Part shown: piece by piece, positions 46,281 to 58,330 of the stretch
Layout of the letters: each line of letters starts with the position of its first letter
How positions within the stretch are numbered: the stretch's first letter is position 1
Source: Odobenus rosmarus divergens
Taxonomy: Eukaryota > Chordata > Mammalia > Carnivora > Odobenidae
Length of the DNA stretch: 64,000 nt
Reading direction: 5' to 3'
NCBI RefSeq assembly: GCF_000321225.1
Contig: NW_004450661.1
Span: 947,452-1,011,451, forward strand
Notes under the pieces: model-generated
The model's input: only the letters and a program-made list of their open reading frames with translations
Told to the model about the DNA's origin: nothing
The model's database searches: none
Program-made: the position numbers and the translations under genes

Positions 46281-47859
46281 GCTTTCCTTCTAAAGGAAGC
46301 AGACCCTAAGCTCTGGCTGACGGTTGCCATCCAGGAAAACAGGCCCAGGTTTGCCACTGGGAAATCTAGATTTTTATGTAAAACGTTTTATATGTTTGCA
46401 ACACATTTTAAGAAATGTTAATTACGTGAGCCAGATAGAACAGCCCACAGGAGCTGTCATTTGGGGGCTTCTGCCCTGCAGTATAAATGAGCTCTAAGAG
46501 GACAGGGACTTTGTCTTGTTCTCAGTGCTTGGCACAGGCCCTGGCACACAGTAAGTGTTCAATACATACTTGTTCGATGCATACATATGGGTTAGTAATT
46601 AGTATTCCTACTTACACTTTAGGAAACTGAGGTTCACAGAGGATAATAGATCACCCAGGAAGTGGCCATACTCTGGTTCAAGATCAAATCTCTGAACTTG
46701 AAATGAGACAAAATGACTCACAAGAGAGTCAGATTATGAGTAGAAACGGTTCTTCATCTGACCCTTACACCACCCCCTATCCCAGGGCTGTTCCCACTTG
46801 TTACCAAAGTCTTGTGCGAGGCTCTGCCTGGTATTAACTCCCCTGGGATACTTCTGATCCTACACTGTGGGACTGTTTTTTCCCTTATTTTGTTCAGACC
46901 TAGGAATTAGAGATGAGGCAGCCCACACACCACCTGTCCCTCCCCAGCACAGTGACATCTGCATGACGTGGGGTGGCTAGCAGCAGTTTCTCCTGGGCCA
47001 TTCAGATCCAAGGAAGGACCCACCAGGCCTTCACTGGCCAGGTGCCTGGCTGACAAATCCCTTAGCATAGCCAAGTAGCTGCTCTGGTTGACCAGTTACA
47101 AAGCATTATCGGCAGAGCTGGTCATGACTGCTGCATAAATAGAAATGGAAGGAGGAAGGAAAATAGTAGAACCAGTGAATGGGGATTTAGGGAGATAAAA
47201 TACTAGTCTTTGAGGCTTCTAAAATAAGATTCAGGATTTCTTTTTTCTTTTCTTTTTTTAAGATGCAGGATTTCTAATAAGATCTACTCAGTTGACATAA
47301 AATCAATCCTTGCTTCTGCTCTTTCTTCCACTAATCAGACAGTAGGTTAGTTAGTCAGTCAATAAACATTTATTGTTCAGTGTCCAACACACTTCTGTAA
47401 CTGCAGGTAATGATTTGAATGATGCCCATGAGCTGAGTGTGTCACACTCCATTCATATATTCTTGCTCTTTTAATTCATGAAGAAAGGATAAGGAGAGAA
47501 GGAAACATTAGCATGTTTTACCCACTATTACAATTCACAGGGGAAAGTTGTTCTTTCCCAATACAATTCTAAGAGTAATTTGCTAAGATTAGCCTTTCTG
47601 GAGTCTGAAGGAATGGCTGTGGTTCTGTGCCCGGCCCACTGTCCGGGAATCCCCACTGCGGCGTTGCCGGCCCAGCCAGCCAGGTTCATCTTGCCCACAT
47701 CCATTTTCCTTAAATGGCTTTATTTTCAAGCACATAGGGAGACTTTTTGAAAATTTAGTTTGTAGAAGAGTCTCTTCCCCAAGGTCACTCAGCTGGTCCA
47801 CAGTGAGTGGGAAGCTGACCCCGCCCCATCTGACTGACTCCATGCCCTTTCCATTAGGT
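46281..47859. other. Intergenic stretch before the candidate enhancer
   Basis: An L2 3' tail lies at about 46490-46580 ('gaggacagggactttgtctt', 'ctggcacacagtaagtg'). It abuts an inverted MIR-like piece to about 46690, and another L2 scrap lies near 47340-47400. The rest is unrecognised. Confidence 0.55.
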
Positions 47860-48133
47860 CATGAAGGGGAACCAAAGCTTCGGAATGTTAATCTTGCCCA
47901 CAGGCCCGAAGTCATACCCCAGGATGTAGATGTGTGGGACCATCTGTCTGTCCTGGGGGCGTGAAGAAGGCAGCATGCTTCGTCCTTGACCCTGACTGAC
48001 TGAGCCCAGGGGCTGGATCTGGAGCTTTCGGGGGCCTGGGAACCTCTCTCAGTGTGTCCAAGTCTGGAGGCCCTGAGAGTTTCGCTCTGTGTCAGAGCAA
48101 GCATCGCCACCTCCCAGTTACTATTCTGTGCTG

Positions 48134-48153
48134 TGGCAAGTGCCGGCTTGTCT
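48134..48153. promoter_or_regulatory. Tandem p53/p63-family half-sites
   Basis: TGGCAAGTGC directly abuts CGGCTTGTCT. Against the decamer RRRCWWGYYY the halves match 8 and 9 of 10 positions with no spacer, and both CWWG cores are intact. The site lies about 9.74 kb from the inferred IRF6 start. Confidence 0.5.
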
Positions 48154-48623
48154 TCCCTTCCCGCCCAGCCCGGGAACCCAGCGGCATTTCTAGTTCAGGC
48201 CCAGACCCGTCCTGGCAGCCCGGATTCCACTGCCGAGGCTGGAAGCTCCTCTCAGCCCAGTGACCATCTCTCTCTGGTTTTGCTCACAGAGGAATTTCTA
48301 TTCCCGCTGTTTGGGGAGGGGGGGGTGGGCGGCCACAGATGTCTCCCTTAAACCACAGAGCGGTGGAGTGCAGGTCAGGGTGCAGAGAAGGAAGGATGGC
48401 AGGGAGCGAAGGCAAGCTTTAGACATTCCACTCCTGAGGCTGTTTCATCCCCAAATCCAAGGTAAATAAAGGAGCTGGGGAGGCTGGCCTGCACCCAGCA
48501 GCCCAGCCCTGAGTTCTAGCCTGACAGAGAGCTGAAAGGAGGACTTTCTGGCATTCCCACACGGGGGTGGGAAAGAGGCTGGGTCTGGGCAGGTCTGAAG
48601 AGCCCTTGTTCCCTGTGGCCCCC

Positions 48624-48648
48624 GGGCGGCGGGGGGGGGGGCGGGGGG
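48624..48648. repeat. G-rich tract
   Basis: A 25-base run composed of G except for three single Cs, with a block of eleven Gs. It is able in principle to form a G-quadruplex and is prone to length error in assembly. Confidence 0.7.
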
Positions 48649-49160
48649 AGACACGACCCGATTTGCTGACCTCTCTGGTAGCAGTCTATCAGGTAGGAAG
48701 CCCAGCCTGTGATTGCTCACGGGCTGTGTGTGGGTGTGTGTAAGCAAATTGTGTAGTGCATTTGTGTGTTTATTGTTTATCTGAAATTCAGATTTATCAG
48801 GGTGTTCCAATATAGGGGGGTCAGGGCTCAGGAGAACCAGAGTGAGGCTGACGCTTCCATCCCTCTGCCCCTCCAGTTTCAGTGAGGTGAGGGCCAGTTT
48901 CTGGAACATATCCCTGCTTTGACCTGCTCCCCACCCGAACGCAAGAGAAATCCTTGGGCTTTGGCTTTCCAGGCCAGCTGCTGGTGCCCCAGCCCACATA
49001 GCTAGGGCCCCTCCATCTTCAGTTCTGAAACTCCAGAGACTTTCATGTTAAGTGTTAATGTCCCATCCTGGAGCCCCTTTGAAGATGAAAAGCCCTCCTG
49101 AGAAGTGAAGGGCTCTGTTGTTGTCATTAACATAATTACAAGCAATTTTTCCCATAGCCC

Positions 49161-50923
49161 TGTAGAAAACTAGGGGACTTCACTTCTTGTAAGAAATACC
49201 TACCCCGCTCTCCCAGGACACGGCCAACCTCTTCTCATCCAACCCTAAGGTAGCTGTCCCTGCCAGCCCCTTTCTCCGTTCCCACCCACCTAGACTTAGA
49301 CTTGGTTTTGGTTTCTATTTTACCTTTTCAGATGATTCAGCACCATGACAAGGCATCCAGCTCTCTGGGCACAGGAACTGCCACCCTCCCCTGCGATATG
49401 TCTGTGCCTACTTTCCTGGGTTGAAAACACCTGGTGAATGGTAAAGCCTTGAGGTGCCATTTTGAGCCTGGACGGGACAGAAGGGATACCAGCTCCTGCC
49501 ATTCCACCTCTCGAGCCAAATGCCCCGACTACTGGGAACCAACTCTTCCCTGATTCCAAGAATCAGTTGCTGCTGTGCAGAGTGACCATGTGGGAGGACA
49601 TATAAGCATTTCTCTCTGGACGTAACTGGTCACACAATGGTAGCCAGGGCAGCTAAAGGCCATGCCCAGAGGCCCTGTACAGAGTCTGTTGTCTTCATTG
49701 TTTCTAGGATTGCATCCTTCTGCTGTCCCCAGGGAGGGGATTGACTCTTCCACAGAAAGAGCCAAAGCATTTCCTTCCCTAAAGGTTTAGCAGAGAGGAG
49801 ATGCTTAGCATTACTAATTGTGCCAAATTAATCTGTTTTGTCATAGGCCAAAGAAGCATCTCTCTCTCTCTCTCTCTGGAATCCCAGGCCTCTAAACAGC
49901 TTTGGGGTTTCCTGCTATACCTAGAGTATGACTTGTATCTGGGCTGTTACATGATCGTCAAAACTTACAGAAATGTCCGATGTGCTTACTGTTGACAGTG
50001 CAGCTGCCCAACTGCCCAAGCTGGCCAAAAGTTCAAGAATTTCAGACTGTAGACTGATGATGGCCAATTAATAAGATGTTATAAAATTTCCCTGTCCCCT
50101 AAAATCAGTCTTCACTACCTTTGTATTGGTTTTACCCTAGATTCTCTTAGGAAATCACAACAAAGGAGAGTCCTGGACCCCAGAAGAATATGCGCCCAGG
50201 ACCTGGTCCTTCCGACCTGCTCCTTTCCCCACAATACACGTGTGCACACGCATGCATGCACACACACACATATATGCATGTATTCTGGAAGCAGCAGAGC
50301 CAACTCCTCCTCACCCTTCCTGTTTCATTCAGTTTAATTTAATAGGAACTTACACTTAGACAGTAAATATTGCTCAACAACTATAATAGCTCATATTATT
50401 AGTGACCTAGTCTCTCTGAGATTCAGAATTACCCAAACACATCAGATGAATTTAGAGCGCCCTAACAGATGCTCAGTGACAGACAGTTGTGACTAGGCTG
50501 CTGAAATGACATTCACCATAAGATAGGGGAGAATCTGGACGGGTGTCCAAGGGCCTCAAGCCCATCAGAGGGGAGATCTGACTCTGGGAACAGCATGAGG
50601 CTGATGCTGGAGCCTCCTTCCGACCCATCCAGTTGACATTGTGGGACTGTCTGGGGAAATGGGTATCAACTGAAGGCCTGTACCAGTGGGAGCTAGTTCT
50701 GGCTTGGCATGCCTGAGTCTGAGTGTAACAAATTGGAGGAGCCAAGGGAGGGGAAAGAGGGGAAGGGAGAGTGTCTGCTCTTGCCCCCAGAACACAGCCA
50801 GGCTTCAACAGTGATTGTTTAACCTGAGTGTGACCTTTGGGCTGTGCCAGCATTGTTGAGAGATTTGGCCAAAACAGGAGGAAAGGCTGTATTTCTGGCT
50901 AATGTATGCATGCGGAGGCCTGA
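49161..50923. other. Intergenic stretch
   Basis: No gene recognised. A short CT repeat lies at about 49859-49877, and an alternating CA/TG-rich tract near 50235-50280. Confidence 0.5.
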
Positions 50924-51284
50924 TGTCTTAGTCTGTTATAACAGAATACCATAACTGGGTGCCTTATAAACAACAGAAATTTGTTTCTCACAGTTCTGAG
51001 GCTGGGAAGTCTAAGATCATGGCACTGGCAGATAGGGAGTTTGATGACAACCTGCTTCCTGGTTCTTAGAAGGCCATCGTCTTGCTGTGTTCTCACATTG
51101 TGGAAGGGATGAGGGAGCTCTCTGGAGTCCCTTTTGTAAGGGCACAAATTCCATTCATGAGGGCTCCACCTTTATGACCTGATCATTTCCCAGAGGCCCC
51201 ACTTCCAAATACTCTTACCTTGAGGGTTAGGATTTCAACATATGAATTTGGGGGGAAGGACACACACACTCAGTCCGTTGTACT
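50924..51284 (-). mobile_element. MST-type ERVL-MaLR solo LTR
   Basis: Inverted LTR: TCTTAGTCTGTTATAACAGA, 'ttataaacaacagaaatttg', 'cattcatgagggctccacc' and 'ggatttcaacatatgaattt'. It is an ancient retroviral solo LTR without genes. Confidence 0.87.
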
Positions 51285-51978
51285 CAGCATCATTGGGATT
51301 CCTATATTAAAAGATACTTATTCCTTTTAGTTAAAGGCTGAAGTGCAGAGATAATGTTGAAGAATGACTATTCTTCAAGTAATATGCCCTACTTGGGAAA
51401 CAAATGTATCTTCCCTGAGAAAAAAGGGTAGAGTTTTCTTCATTTTAAAATCAGGAATACATAGTTCTCTGACTTCCTTTTCTTTTAATGATTTTCAAGG
51501 TCCTTTTGTTTTCTGGAGAGCAAAGACTGATTTCAGGGTATATTCCTGGGTGGTTGAAAAAAATTTCCTCCTTGGATCCCAGCTGCCAATATTCAACCCT
51601 TATCCAAACTACCCTCCTCTCCCTTTCCACTGAGACCTGCCTTGTCCCAAGTCACCATCATCCACACCAGCCACCAAAAGGATGGCTGTTACAGTTACTT
51701 TAGGACTGGAGGACACAGTGATCCAAACATTCATTGGGCTCCCAAACCCCTAGCCCTGTCTTCGGGGAGAGCTGGAGAAGCTACCAGTTTGCAGAAGAAG
51801 GGTAGTATACTCCACGGTGCTCCACACTGAGCTCCAAACAGCTCTGCGATCTGCCCTTATGGAATTTTTAGTGCAAGACTTTATAATAAACTCATGAATG
51901 GACATCTTTAGTTACAAATTTTATGTCTAAAATTTTCAGTTCTAACCAGGATGAATGCATCAAGAAGAAAGCAAGGAG
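51285..51978. other. Intergenic unique sequence
   Basis: No repeat or gene recognised. Confidence 0.5.
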
Positions 51979-52176
51979 AGGGCGCCTGGGTGGCTCAGTT
52001 GGTTGAGCGACTGCCTTCAGCTCAGCTCATGATCCTGGAGTCCCGGGATCGAGTCCCATATGGGGCTCCCAGCTCAGCAGGGAGTCTGCTTCTCCCTCTG
52101 ACCCTCTTTCCTCTCGTGTTTCTATCTCTCATTCTCTCTCTCTCAAATAAATAAAATAAAATCCTTAAAAAAAAAA
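51979..52176 (+). mobile_element. CAN-SINE (SINEC)
   Basis: Head GGCGCCTGGGTGGCTCAGTT, CT-rich linker, AAATAAATAAAATAAAATCC and a poly-A tail. The duplication AGAAAGCAAGGA lies at 51965-51976 and 52177-52188. Confidence 0.95.
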
Positions 52177-52820
52177 GAAAGCAAGGATAAATAAAATGTA
52201 CAAGAAGATGTAAGAAATCTTGTTCATGAGAAATGTATAGCTGTTAAATCTCAGAAAGGCTGATGCTTACTGGGGCTTCCCTATTTGAAGAAAAAATCTG
52301 CCCCCACCAAACGGAAGGTAAATTATCGCCCAAGGAAAAAGAGTCAGATCACTGAAGCCTACCACACCAGATGTGATGGGCTCCTTGGTTTAGCCTGCAG
52401 CGTGGGGGCTACACTGGGGAGTGATATGGTCATAGTCAAATGTGGGAGAATGTAAGAGCCACCGCTATTGATTTGGGTTAATAGGCAATTGGATTTGATT
52501 TCATTCAAGACAGTAATTCCTCATTTTTCAAAAAGTAAGACCACAATCTATACCCACAATCTATATTTCTTCTCTCCAAAAGAAAAAAAAATTCTCATAA
52601 ATGGTCACATAGATTGGTTGGTGGACCTCAGAAGTGTCACAGTTTTCTTGGGTAACATGACACGTAAAAGACAAATGAGGAAGAAATGCATCACCTTTAA
52701 GTCAGGCCATTGCAGGCTGGATTAATCACTCCCCCTTTCTGCTCTCTCAGTGCATGGCTCATACTTTCATTAAAGAATTTATCATGTCGTGATGTCACCG
52801 AGAATCATGGCTTCTAGTAC
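52177..52820. other. Intergenic unique sequence
   Basis: No repeat or gene recognised. Confidence 0.45.
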
Positions 52821-54500
52821 TGTCTCTTCCCTCTGGACTGTGAGTTCCCTGAGCCCAGGGCTTTTGATTCTTCTGCATGAATGCCCTTGGCACTCAGTAT
52901 ATGCCTGGAGTGCAGTGGTACACAATCAGTGATTACTCAACAAGCAAATATCCTCCTGGTCCTAGACTGGACCCAGTGGCATATATGAAGTGTAAACTCA
53001 TTTAGTACTTAACGTGTGATGAAGATTTGAATCTGGATCCATCTGGGTCCAATACCCTCCATCTTCACCTCTTTGTTAATCTACCTTTCCTGAGAAGGAT
53101 CAGTCAGTAAATGGAAGAAAATATCCTCCCCCAATGTCTGATCCTTCTCAGTCACTTTGCTGGTTCTTCCTCAACTCCCCAGTCTCTTAAATTTGCGGGG
53201 CCCCAGGGCTCAGTTCTCAGGCCTCCTCTCTGTATTTATACTAGGTGATCTCATCATGTCTTATTCATATGCTGACCACTCCCAGATGTGCCTGGGCCTC
53301 CTGGGATCTGGGACCTCTCCCCTGAAGCCCAGATGTGCACACATCTATGACTACCTCTTGGATCTCTCCGCTTGGGTGTCTAATACTATTCTCAAGCTCA
53401 TGTGAGTCAAATGATCTTTTTTGTTAGGCAGATGGATGCAGGATCTCTGAGGCTAGAAAGGGAGAACAGAAGAAGTTAACAGCTATAGGGAGCAAGTCCC
53501 TTAGGTTAGCCCACGGGATGCCCTCGTGTTGTAACCATGCCCTGCACAGGGACCAGTATGGAGGGTGTGGATTTCTTAAACTGAATTCACCATAGTCTCT
53601 ACTTAGGATGATTCTATCGGGGACACTTGAGATGCTAGTTTCTTCCACAATGTTGAGAAGTGAAAAAAAATGTTGAGAAGTAGAAGGAAGCATTTGGTAA
53701 AAATATGAAAAAGTCTCCAAAGTCTTGGTGGGCAGCATGGGTACCAAACTAACTATTCGGGGGGGGCATCAAAAAGGGAGATTTAATAGCCTTGTTTCTT
53801 AGACCAGATATTATTAGGATTTCTCTAAAGTCCACATCTGATCACGTAACCCCATGGCCCAAAATCCTTTAGTGGCTTCTCACCTCATGTGGGGTTGGGC
53901 CTGAACCCCCCGCAGCAAGGAATGCAAGGCCTTCAGCAGACGGCCTTCTCACCAGTTGGCCTCTCCAATCACGTTTCTCTCACCCATCCACCCCAGCAAC
54001 ATGGACTTGCCATTTTCCAAACACATCTTTACATCTTTGCTCGTGCTATTCCCTCTCCATGGAATGTTCTCTCCCTACTGTTCACTCAGGAAACCCTGAC
54101 TTGGTGTATCCTCTGTGCAGCTCCCCATTACCCTCACCCTCCCCTCCACAGAAGAATGAGTTTCTTTATCCTCTGGGCTCCTAGAACCCCTTGTACATCC
54201 TTCTAATTCAGATCTTATTTTATTTTTTCAAAGCTTTATTTATTTAAGTAATCTCTAAATCCAACGTGGGGCTCAAACTCATTATTATCCTGAGATCAAG
54301 AGTCACATGCTCTTCCAACTGAGCCAGCCAGGCACTCCCAAATAGAGATTTCAGCCCATGACAGTGTAATTATTTATTACTTGCTTTTGCCTCCCCAATT
54401 AGACTGTGACTTCTTCAAGGGCAAAGCCTGAGGTTGGAGCTTTAAAAATCCTTGATGCCTAGTGTCATGTCTTGAATACAGTGACTATTTAGTAAATGTT
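52821..54500 (+). repeat. L2 LINE pieces in sense order
   Basis: Three stretches match L2: about 52830-52950 ('ctgtgagttccctgagccc'), about 53160-53410 ('ggtgatctcatcatgtctta', 'catatgctgaccactccca'), and about 53820-54500 ('tttagtggcttctcacctc', 'ttgctcgtgctattccctct', 'agactgtgacttcttcaagg'). The last is split by a SINEC2. No intact reading frame remains. Confidence 0.8.
54213..54340 (-). mobile_element. SINEC2-type tRNA-derived SINE
   Basis: 'tttatttaagtaatctctaa', 'caacgtggggctcaaactca', 'gagtcacatgctcttccaac' and 'tgagccagccaggcactccc' are the inverted SINEC2 pattern. It is inserted in the L2 copy. Confidence 0.85.
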
Positions 54501-56099
54501 TGATAAATTTATGCATGCTGAGCCCTGCCCCAAAATATGAAAAGTAGAATATAATTATGCCAATATTCCACTGGAGGGAGGGCTGTAAATCTTTGTCCCT
54601 TCTAGCACAGCATTTTAGGCTCCGTCTCAATCAGATTAGTATAATTTGATAAAATATTTCATTTTTAGGCTTGACCTAATATAAATCAACCTCTGATAAG
54701 CCTGAGGGAAACGTATTTCTTAAAAACCACTATATGCCAGGCTCTGGGTTTGACAATGGGTACTTGTTATGGGTCCAGATGAACAGAAAGCGTAGGAACT
54801 AGATATATTAATATTTTACTTTTCTATGTTATGTAGAGTGTACTGAAGTGCATTACGAACTTTCCTTTCCTCAGAGTTTTGTTTTCTAAAACATGCTCCA
54901 CCTTGAAAATGTATTGCCCCACACACAATAAATGCCATGGATCCGATGACTACACAGCTTTCTAATTTCCTGTTGTCCTATATCTCTCATATCCTGTCTT
55001 GAACACACACACACACACACACACACTGTTCATGAAGTCAGCTGAAACAACTCATCCAGCCAAAGATCTAGAATCTAGATCAATTTGGAATTCAATCCTC
55101 ATGTTCAATGAAAGTGACCGACTGATGAATGCTCAAGGGCACCCCATCCCATCTACCTCAGCCTCAAAACAACAGTCCTGGCTGCTTCCTTGGCATTAGC
55201 ATTTATGGGTTCGGCATTTATCCCAGCGTATTGCAATAATTTGCATACTTGTCCACACCTAAACAAGACTGTAAACTCCTTTAAGAGGCCAGCATGGGTC
55301 TTATTCTTTCTCCTGGCCTCAGCTGCTAGCATAACACCTGGCACACAGTGTTTAGTATATGCATTTTTTAATGAATAAATAGAATCATTTCATTATAAGG
55401 GTAGTGAGATACTGATTTCTACCAGCATTTTCAGGGAGGGGCTGGATTGCTTTAGGGTGTAAAGAGACACATGTGTATATGTATGGTAGGGGAGCTGGTC
55501 TTGGGTGTAAGAAATGGTCTGACCTCTGGAGGAGAGGAGACAAATGCGTGGGAGTGCATATAAGAACCTTCCCCAGAACCCTCCCAAATCAGTAGCTGAG
55601 GAGTCCAAACTTCCATTATTAGAGAGTCATACCTTTGGGTTACATATGGCTCCCTGTCAACGTATCTTGAACCCATGTGACCTTGTTATTATGTAAGTTA
55701 TCACATTAGTTTCAGAACTCAAATATCTTCAATATCTGATCTGTAGCTTCAAGTTGTACACCCCCCACACACATCCCCACCCCCACCCTCCCCAAACTTC
55801 CCTCTCTGCTGAGAATCTGAGATAGACTCCTGCCAACATTCTGTAGTTTGCATTATAAAGTGTTTTGTTTATTCATCTTTTCAAACATATAGCTATACAT
55901 CAAATAAGCTCTTTCAAACCATATACACCGTAATATTTGCAAGGGATGAAAACACATCAATTTGTAGAACTCCATGAGTTCATAATGATACTAAAAACAA
56001 AAACAAAAACTTGATTGATCACCATTAGAAGATAGCGAATGCAACCTCTAGTGAATTAGTGAATTAATGAACTTAGACATTAAGGCACCAGTGGCTGGT
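54501..56099. other. Intergenic stretch
   Basis: It holds a (CA)n run at 55003-55026 and an L2 3' tail at about 55220-55385 ('gactgtaaactcctttaaga', 'cacctggcacacagtg'). The remainder is unrecognised. Confidence 0.55.
55003..55026. repeat. (AC)n microsatellite
   Basis: Twelve uninterrupted AC units. Confidence 0.95.
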
Positions 56100-56152
56100 A
56101 ACATCATAAATAAAAATAAAATAAATAAAATAAAATAAAAATAAAATACTTC
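56100..56152. repeat. AAATA/AAAATA simple repeat
   Basis: Imperfect units of AAATA and AAAATA, likely derived from a retroelement tail. Confidence 0.85.
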
Positions 56153-56469
56153 CTGTAGGAAGTACAAAATACCAACTATAATGAAGTCTGATCAAAGTTC
56201 TAGATCCAGCAAACTATTCACAAGAAATATAGAGAAGAGCAGACGACATTAAACCATCAAAGTGTAAAGAAAACAAAGATGACATTTATTAAACAATGAG
56301 AAATTTGAACACCAAATTAGATACATGATGTTATTAAATCATTTTTTTAGGTGAAATAATGCCACTGTGGCTATTTTCAAGAAAGAATCCTTATCTTGTC
56401 AAAATGTGTACTAAAATATTACAGATGAAATCATATGATGTTTGGGATTTGTTTCAAAAATAATGTGGG

Positions 56470-56640
56470 GCTGAGGGAGGTCACGGGCAATGTGCAGGTG
56501 TATTCATGAAACAAGATGGCCTTGTGTTGGCAATTGCTGAAGCTGAGTAATGGATACATGGGAGTGCATTATTCCATTTTGTCTACTTCTGTATTTCTTG
56601 ACATTTTCCACAGAAAGTTTTTCTCTTTTAAATTATTAAT
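56470..56640 (+). repeat. L1M LINE 3'-end remnant
   Basis: 'ctgaagctgagtaatggatac', 'atgggagtgcattattcc' and 'cttgacattttccaca' match the terminal sequence of ancient L1 copies. Confidence 0.75.
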
Positions 56641-57979
56641 ACTTCCTTGTTATTCTGATATTCTTGTCCTAAGGGACAGCCATTTCTCTCCCATCTTTTG
56701 AGATCATTATCCTAAGGAATCTCCAGGGAATTGCAAATACCCTGGGAAAAGTTACATTAATTCATTAATATCTCTGCACACTAGTTAAAAGATTATTTCC
56801 TGGGCTGTCTTTACTCCTGAAAATACAGAGTGCCTGAGGATAAAAGTAGAAGAAAACCTTGGAGGAGGGAAAAGTAAGGGCTGGGTGTGAGAAAAAGAAA
56901 GGAAGAACAAATTTGGCCTTCATTACAGTTTTCCCAGGGCCTTCAGTATTTGGCACATGCATCTTCTTTGTGTGGGTTTTACTAAGAGAACTTTGTCACT
57001 GGAGGCATGAAAAAAATGTTTAAATTCTGGATTCTCAGGTTAAAATTTTACACAGGGTTCCCTTTTGTGTTGTTAAAGGCTAATATAAATATTTTTTAGG
57101 AGAAGAAGGACTCTTTTTTCATTGTCTAGTGAGCCAATGATGAGACCGCTGGGGTGGGGCTAAGGCATAGTTTTGCCTGAGCCTGAGAACCGTCTAGACC
57201 TGTCCACAAGACTACAAGGATGTGGAAACCAGGAAAGAATAAGGAGTCATCTCAAGTGCTCAAGAGTATGGCTTTTTACAGAAGATCTCTGGAAGAACAC
57301 CAAGAAACTGGTTGCCTCTGCGGAGAGAAGCTGGAGCACTTGGGACACGGTGGGAGGAAAAATAAAGTATGACTTTATTGTTACAGCCAGATTATACTGT
57401 GGTTAGTGCCTTAAAATATATGATGACATTTTGCAAACAGCCTTTTGTTGACATAAATTAACCTTTTATCTTGAAATAGACGAAGACAGATGTGTGTTTG
57501 TGTATGGTTTCCTTGGCTGGGCCAGGTGCTGACACCACCGGCTATTTGCATATTTTCTTGATAGTCCTTCCTCTGCATGCCCTACCCCACCCCAAGCTCC
57601 CAGAATCTAATTAGGAACAGTAGATGGTCACTAGAAACAACAAGAATAGGATTCGAGTAGTTCTAGTGCAACTTCTCCATGGGTGACATGGCATTGGTCA
57701 AATCTCAAATTTCCCACAGAAGCACCCCTAATAGCAGAGCCAAGGGAACACTCTCTTTGAGGGCTCCTGTTTTACCTTAAATGTTCAGATGAATTCTGCA
57801 ATCTATGATTTAGCACTTTGTTTTTATAGAACATGATATTAAGTTATTATTAGGGGAAAAAAGTTGCTGTGTTTATCCCGTGGGCTCAAGAAGACCCACA
57901 CACCTGTGCATGTCCCTGAAATACTGAGTCTAGCTTTGTTTTGTGCTTTCTCCTCTTTATGTGTTGAGGTTATTATTTT
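56641..57979. other. Intergenic stretch
   Basis: No gene or clear repeat recognised. Confidence 0.45.
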
Positions 57980-58330
57980 GGTACATTAAAATTCATCAAT
58001 TTTATTTTATTTTTATTTTTTAAAAGATTTTATTTATTTATTTGACAGAGATAGAGATAAAGAACACAAGCAGGTGGAGTAGCAGAGGGTGAGAGAGAAG
58101 CAGGCTCTCTGCTGAGCAGAGAGCTTGACCTGGGGCTCCATCCCAGGACCCTGGGATCATGACCTGAGCGGAAGGCAGACACTTCACAGACTGAGCCACC
58201 CAGGTGCCCCAAATTCACCAATTTTAAATGTACAGTTTAATTTTGGTAATTGCATATAAGATGTAACCACCGTCACCATCAAGATCTGGAACGATGACAC
58301 CACCTTAAAAAGTTTTCCTATCCCCCTTTG
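57980..58330 (-). repeat. L1M fragment split by a SINE
   Basis: 'acattaaaattcatcaattt' before the SINE and 'aaatgtacagtttaattttg', 'gtaaccaccgtcaccatca' after it are L1 3' UTR-type sequence. The strand call is tentative. Confidence 0.55.
58004..58210 (-). mobile_element. CAN-SINE (SINEC)
   Basis: T-rich start, GACAGAGATAGAG linker and the inverted head GAGCCACCCAGGTGCCCC. The duplication AAATTCATCAATTTT / AAATTCACCAATTTT (one mismatch) flanks it. Confidence 0.94.

Larger units (their letters stand above)
47860..49160. promoter_or_regulatory. Candidate IRF6 distal enhancer (MCS-9.7 position)
   Basis: A repeat-free, GC-rich block of about 1.3 kb between repeat-rich flanks, 9.5-10.8 kb upstream of the inferred IRF6 start. 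The well-known IRF6 enhancer MCS-9.7 lies about 9.7 kb upstream in humans and responds to p63 and AP-2alpha. Visible motifs are a tandem p53/p63-family site at 48134-48153, an AP-2 palindrome GCCCCCGGGC at 48618-48627, an AP-2-like GCCCAGGGG near 48004, and an AT-rich homeodomain-like cluster at 49120-49155. Identity is inferred from position and motifs only; no alignment was possible. Confidence 0.55.

Noticed and set aside
48445..48999. 184-codon minus-strand frame in the candidate enhancer
   Set aside because: Low-complexity GC-rich sequence including the G tract; no domain, no start context and no splice structure.
53889..54206. 105-codon frame with protein-like composition
   Set aside because: It lies in an L2 LINE remnant whose 3' part is non-coding.
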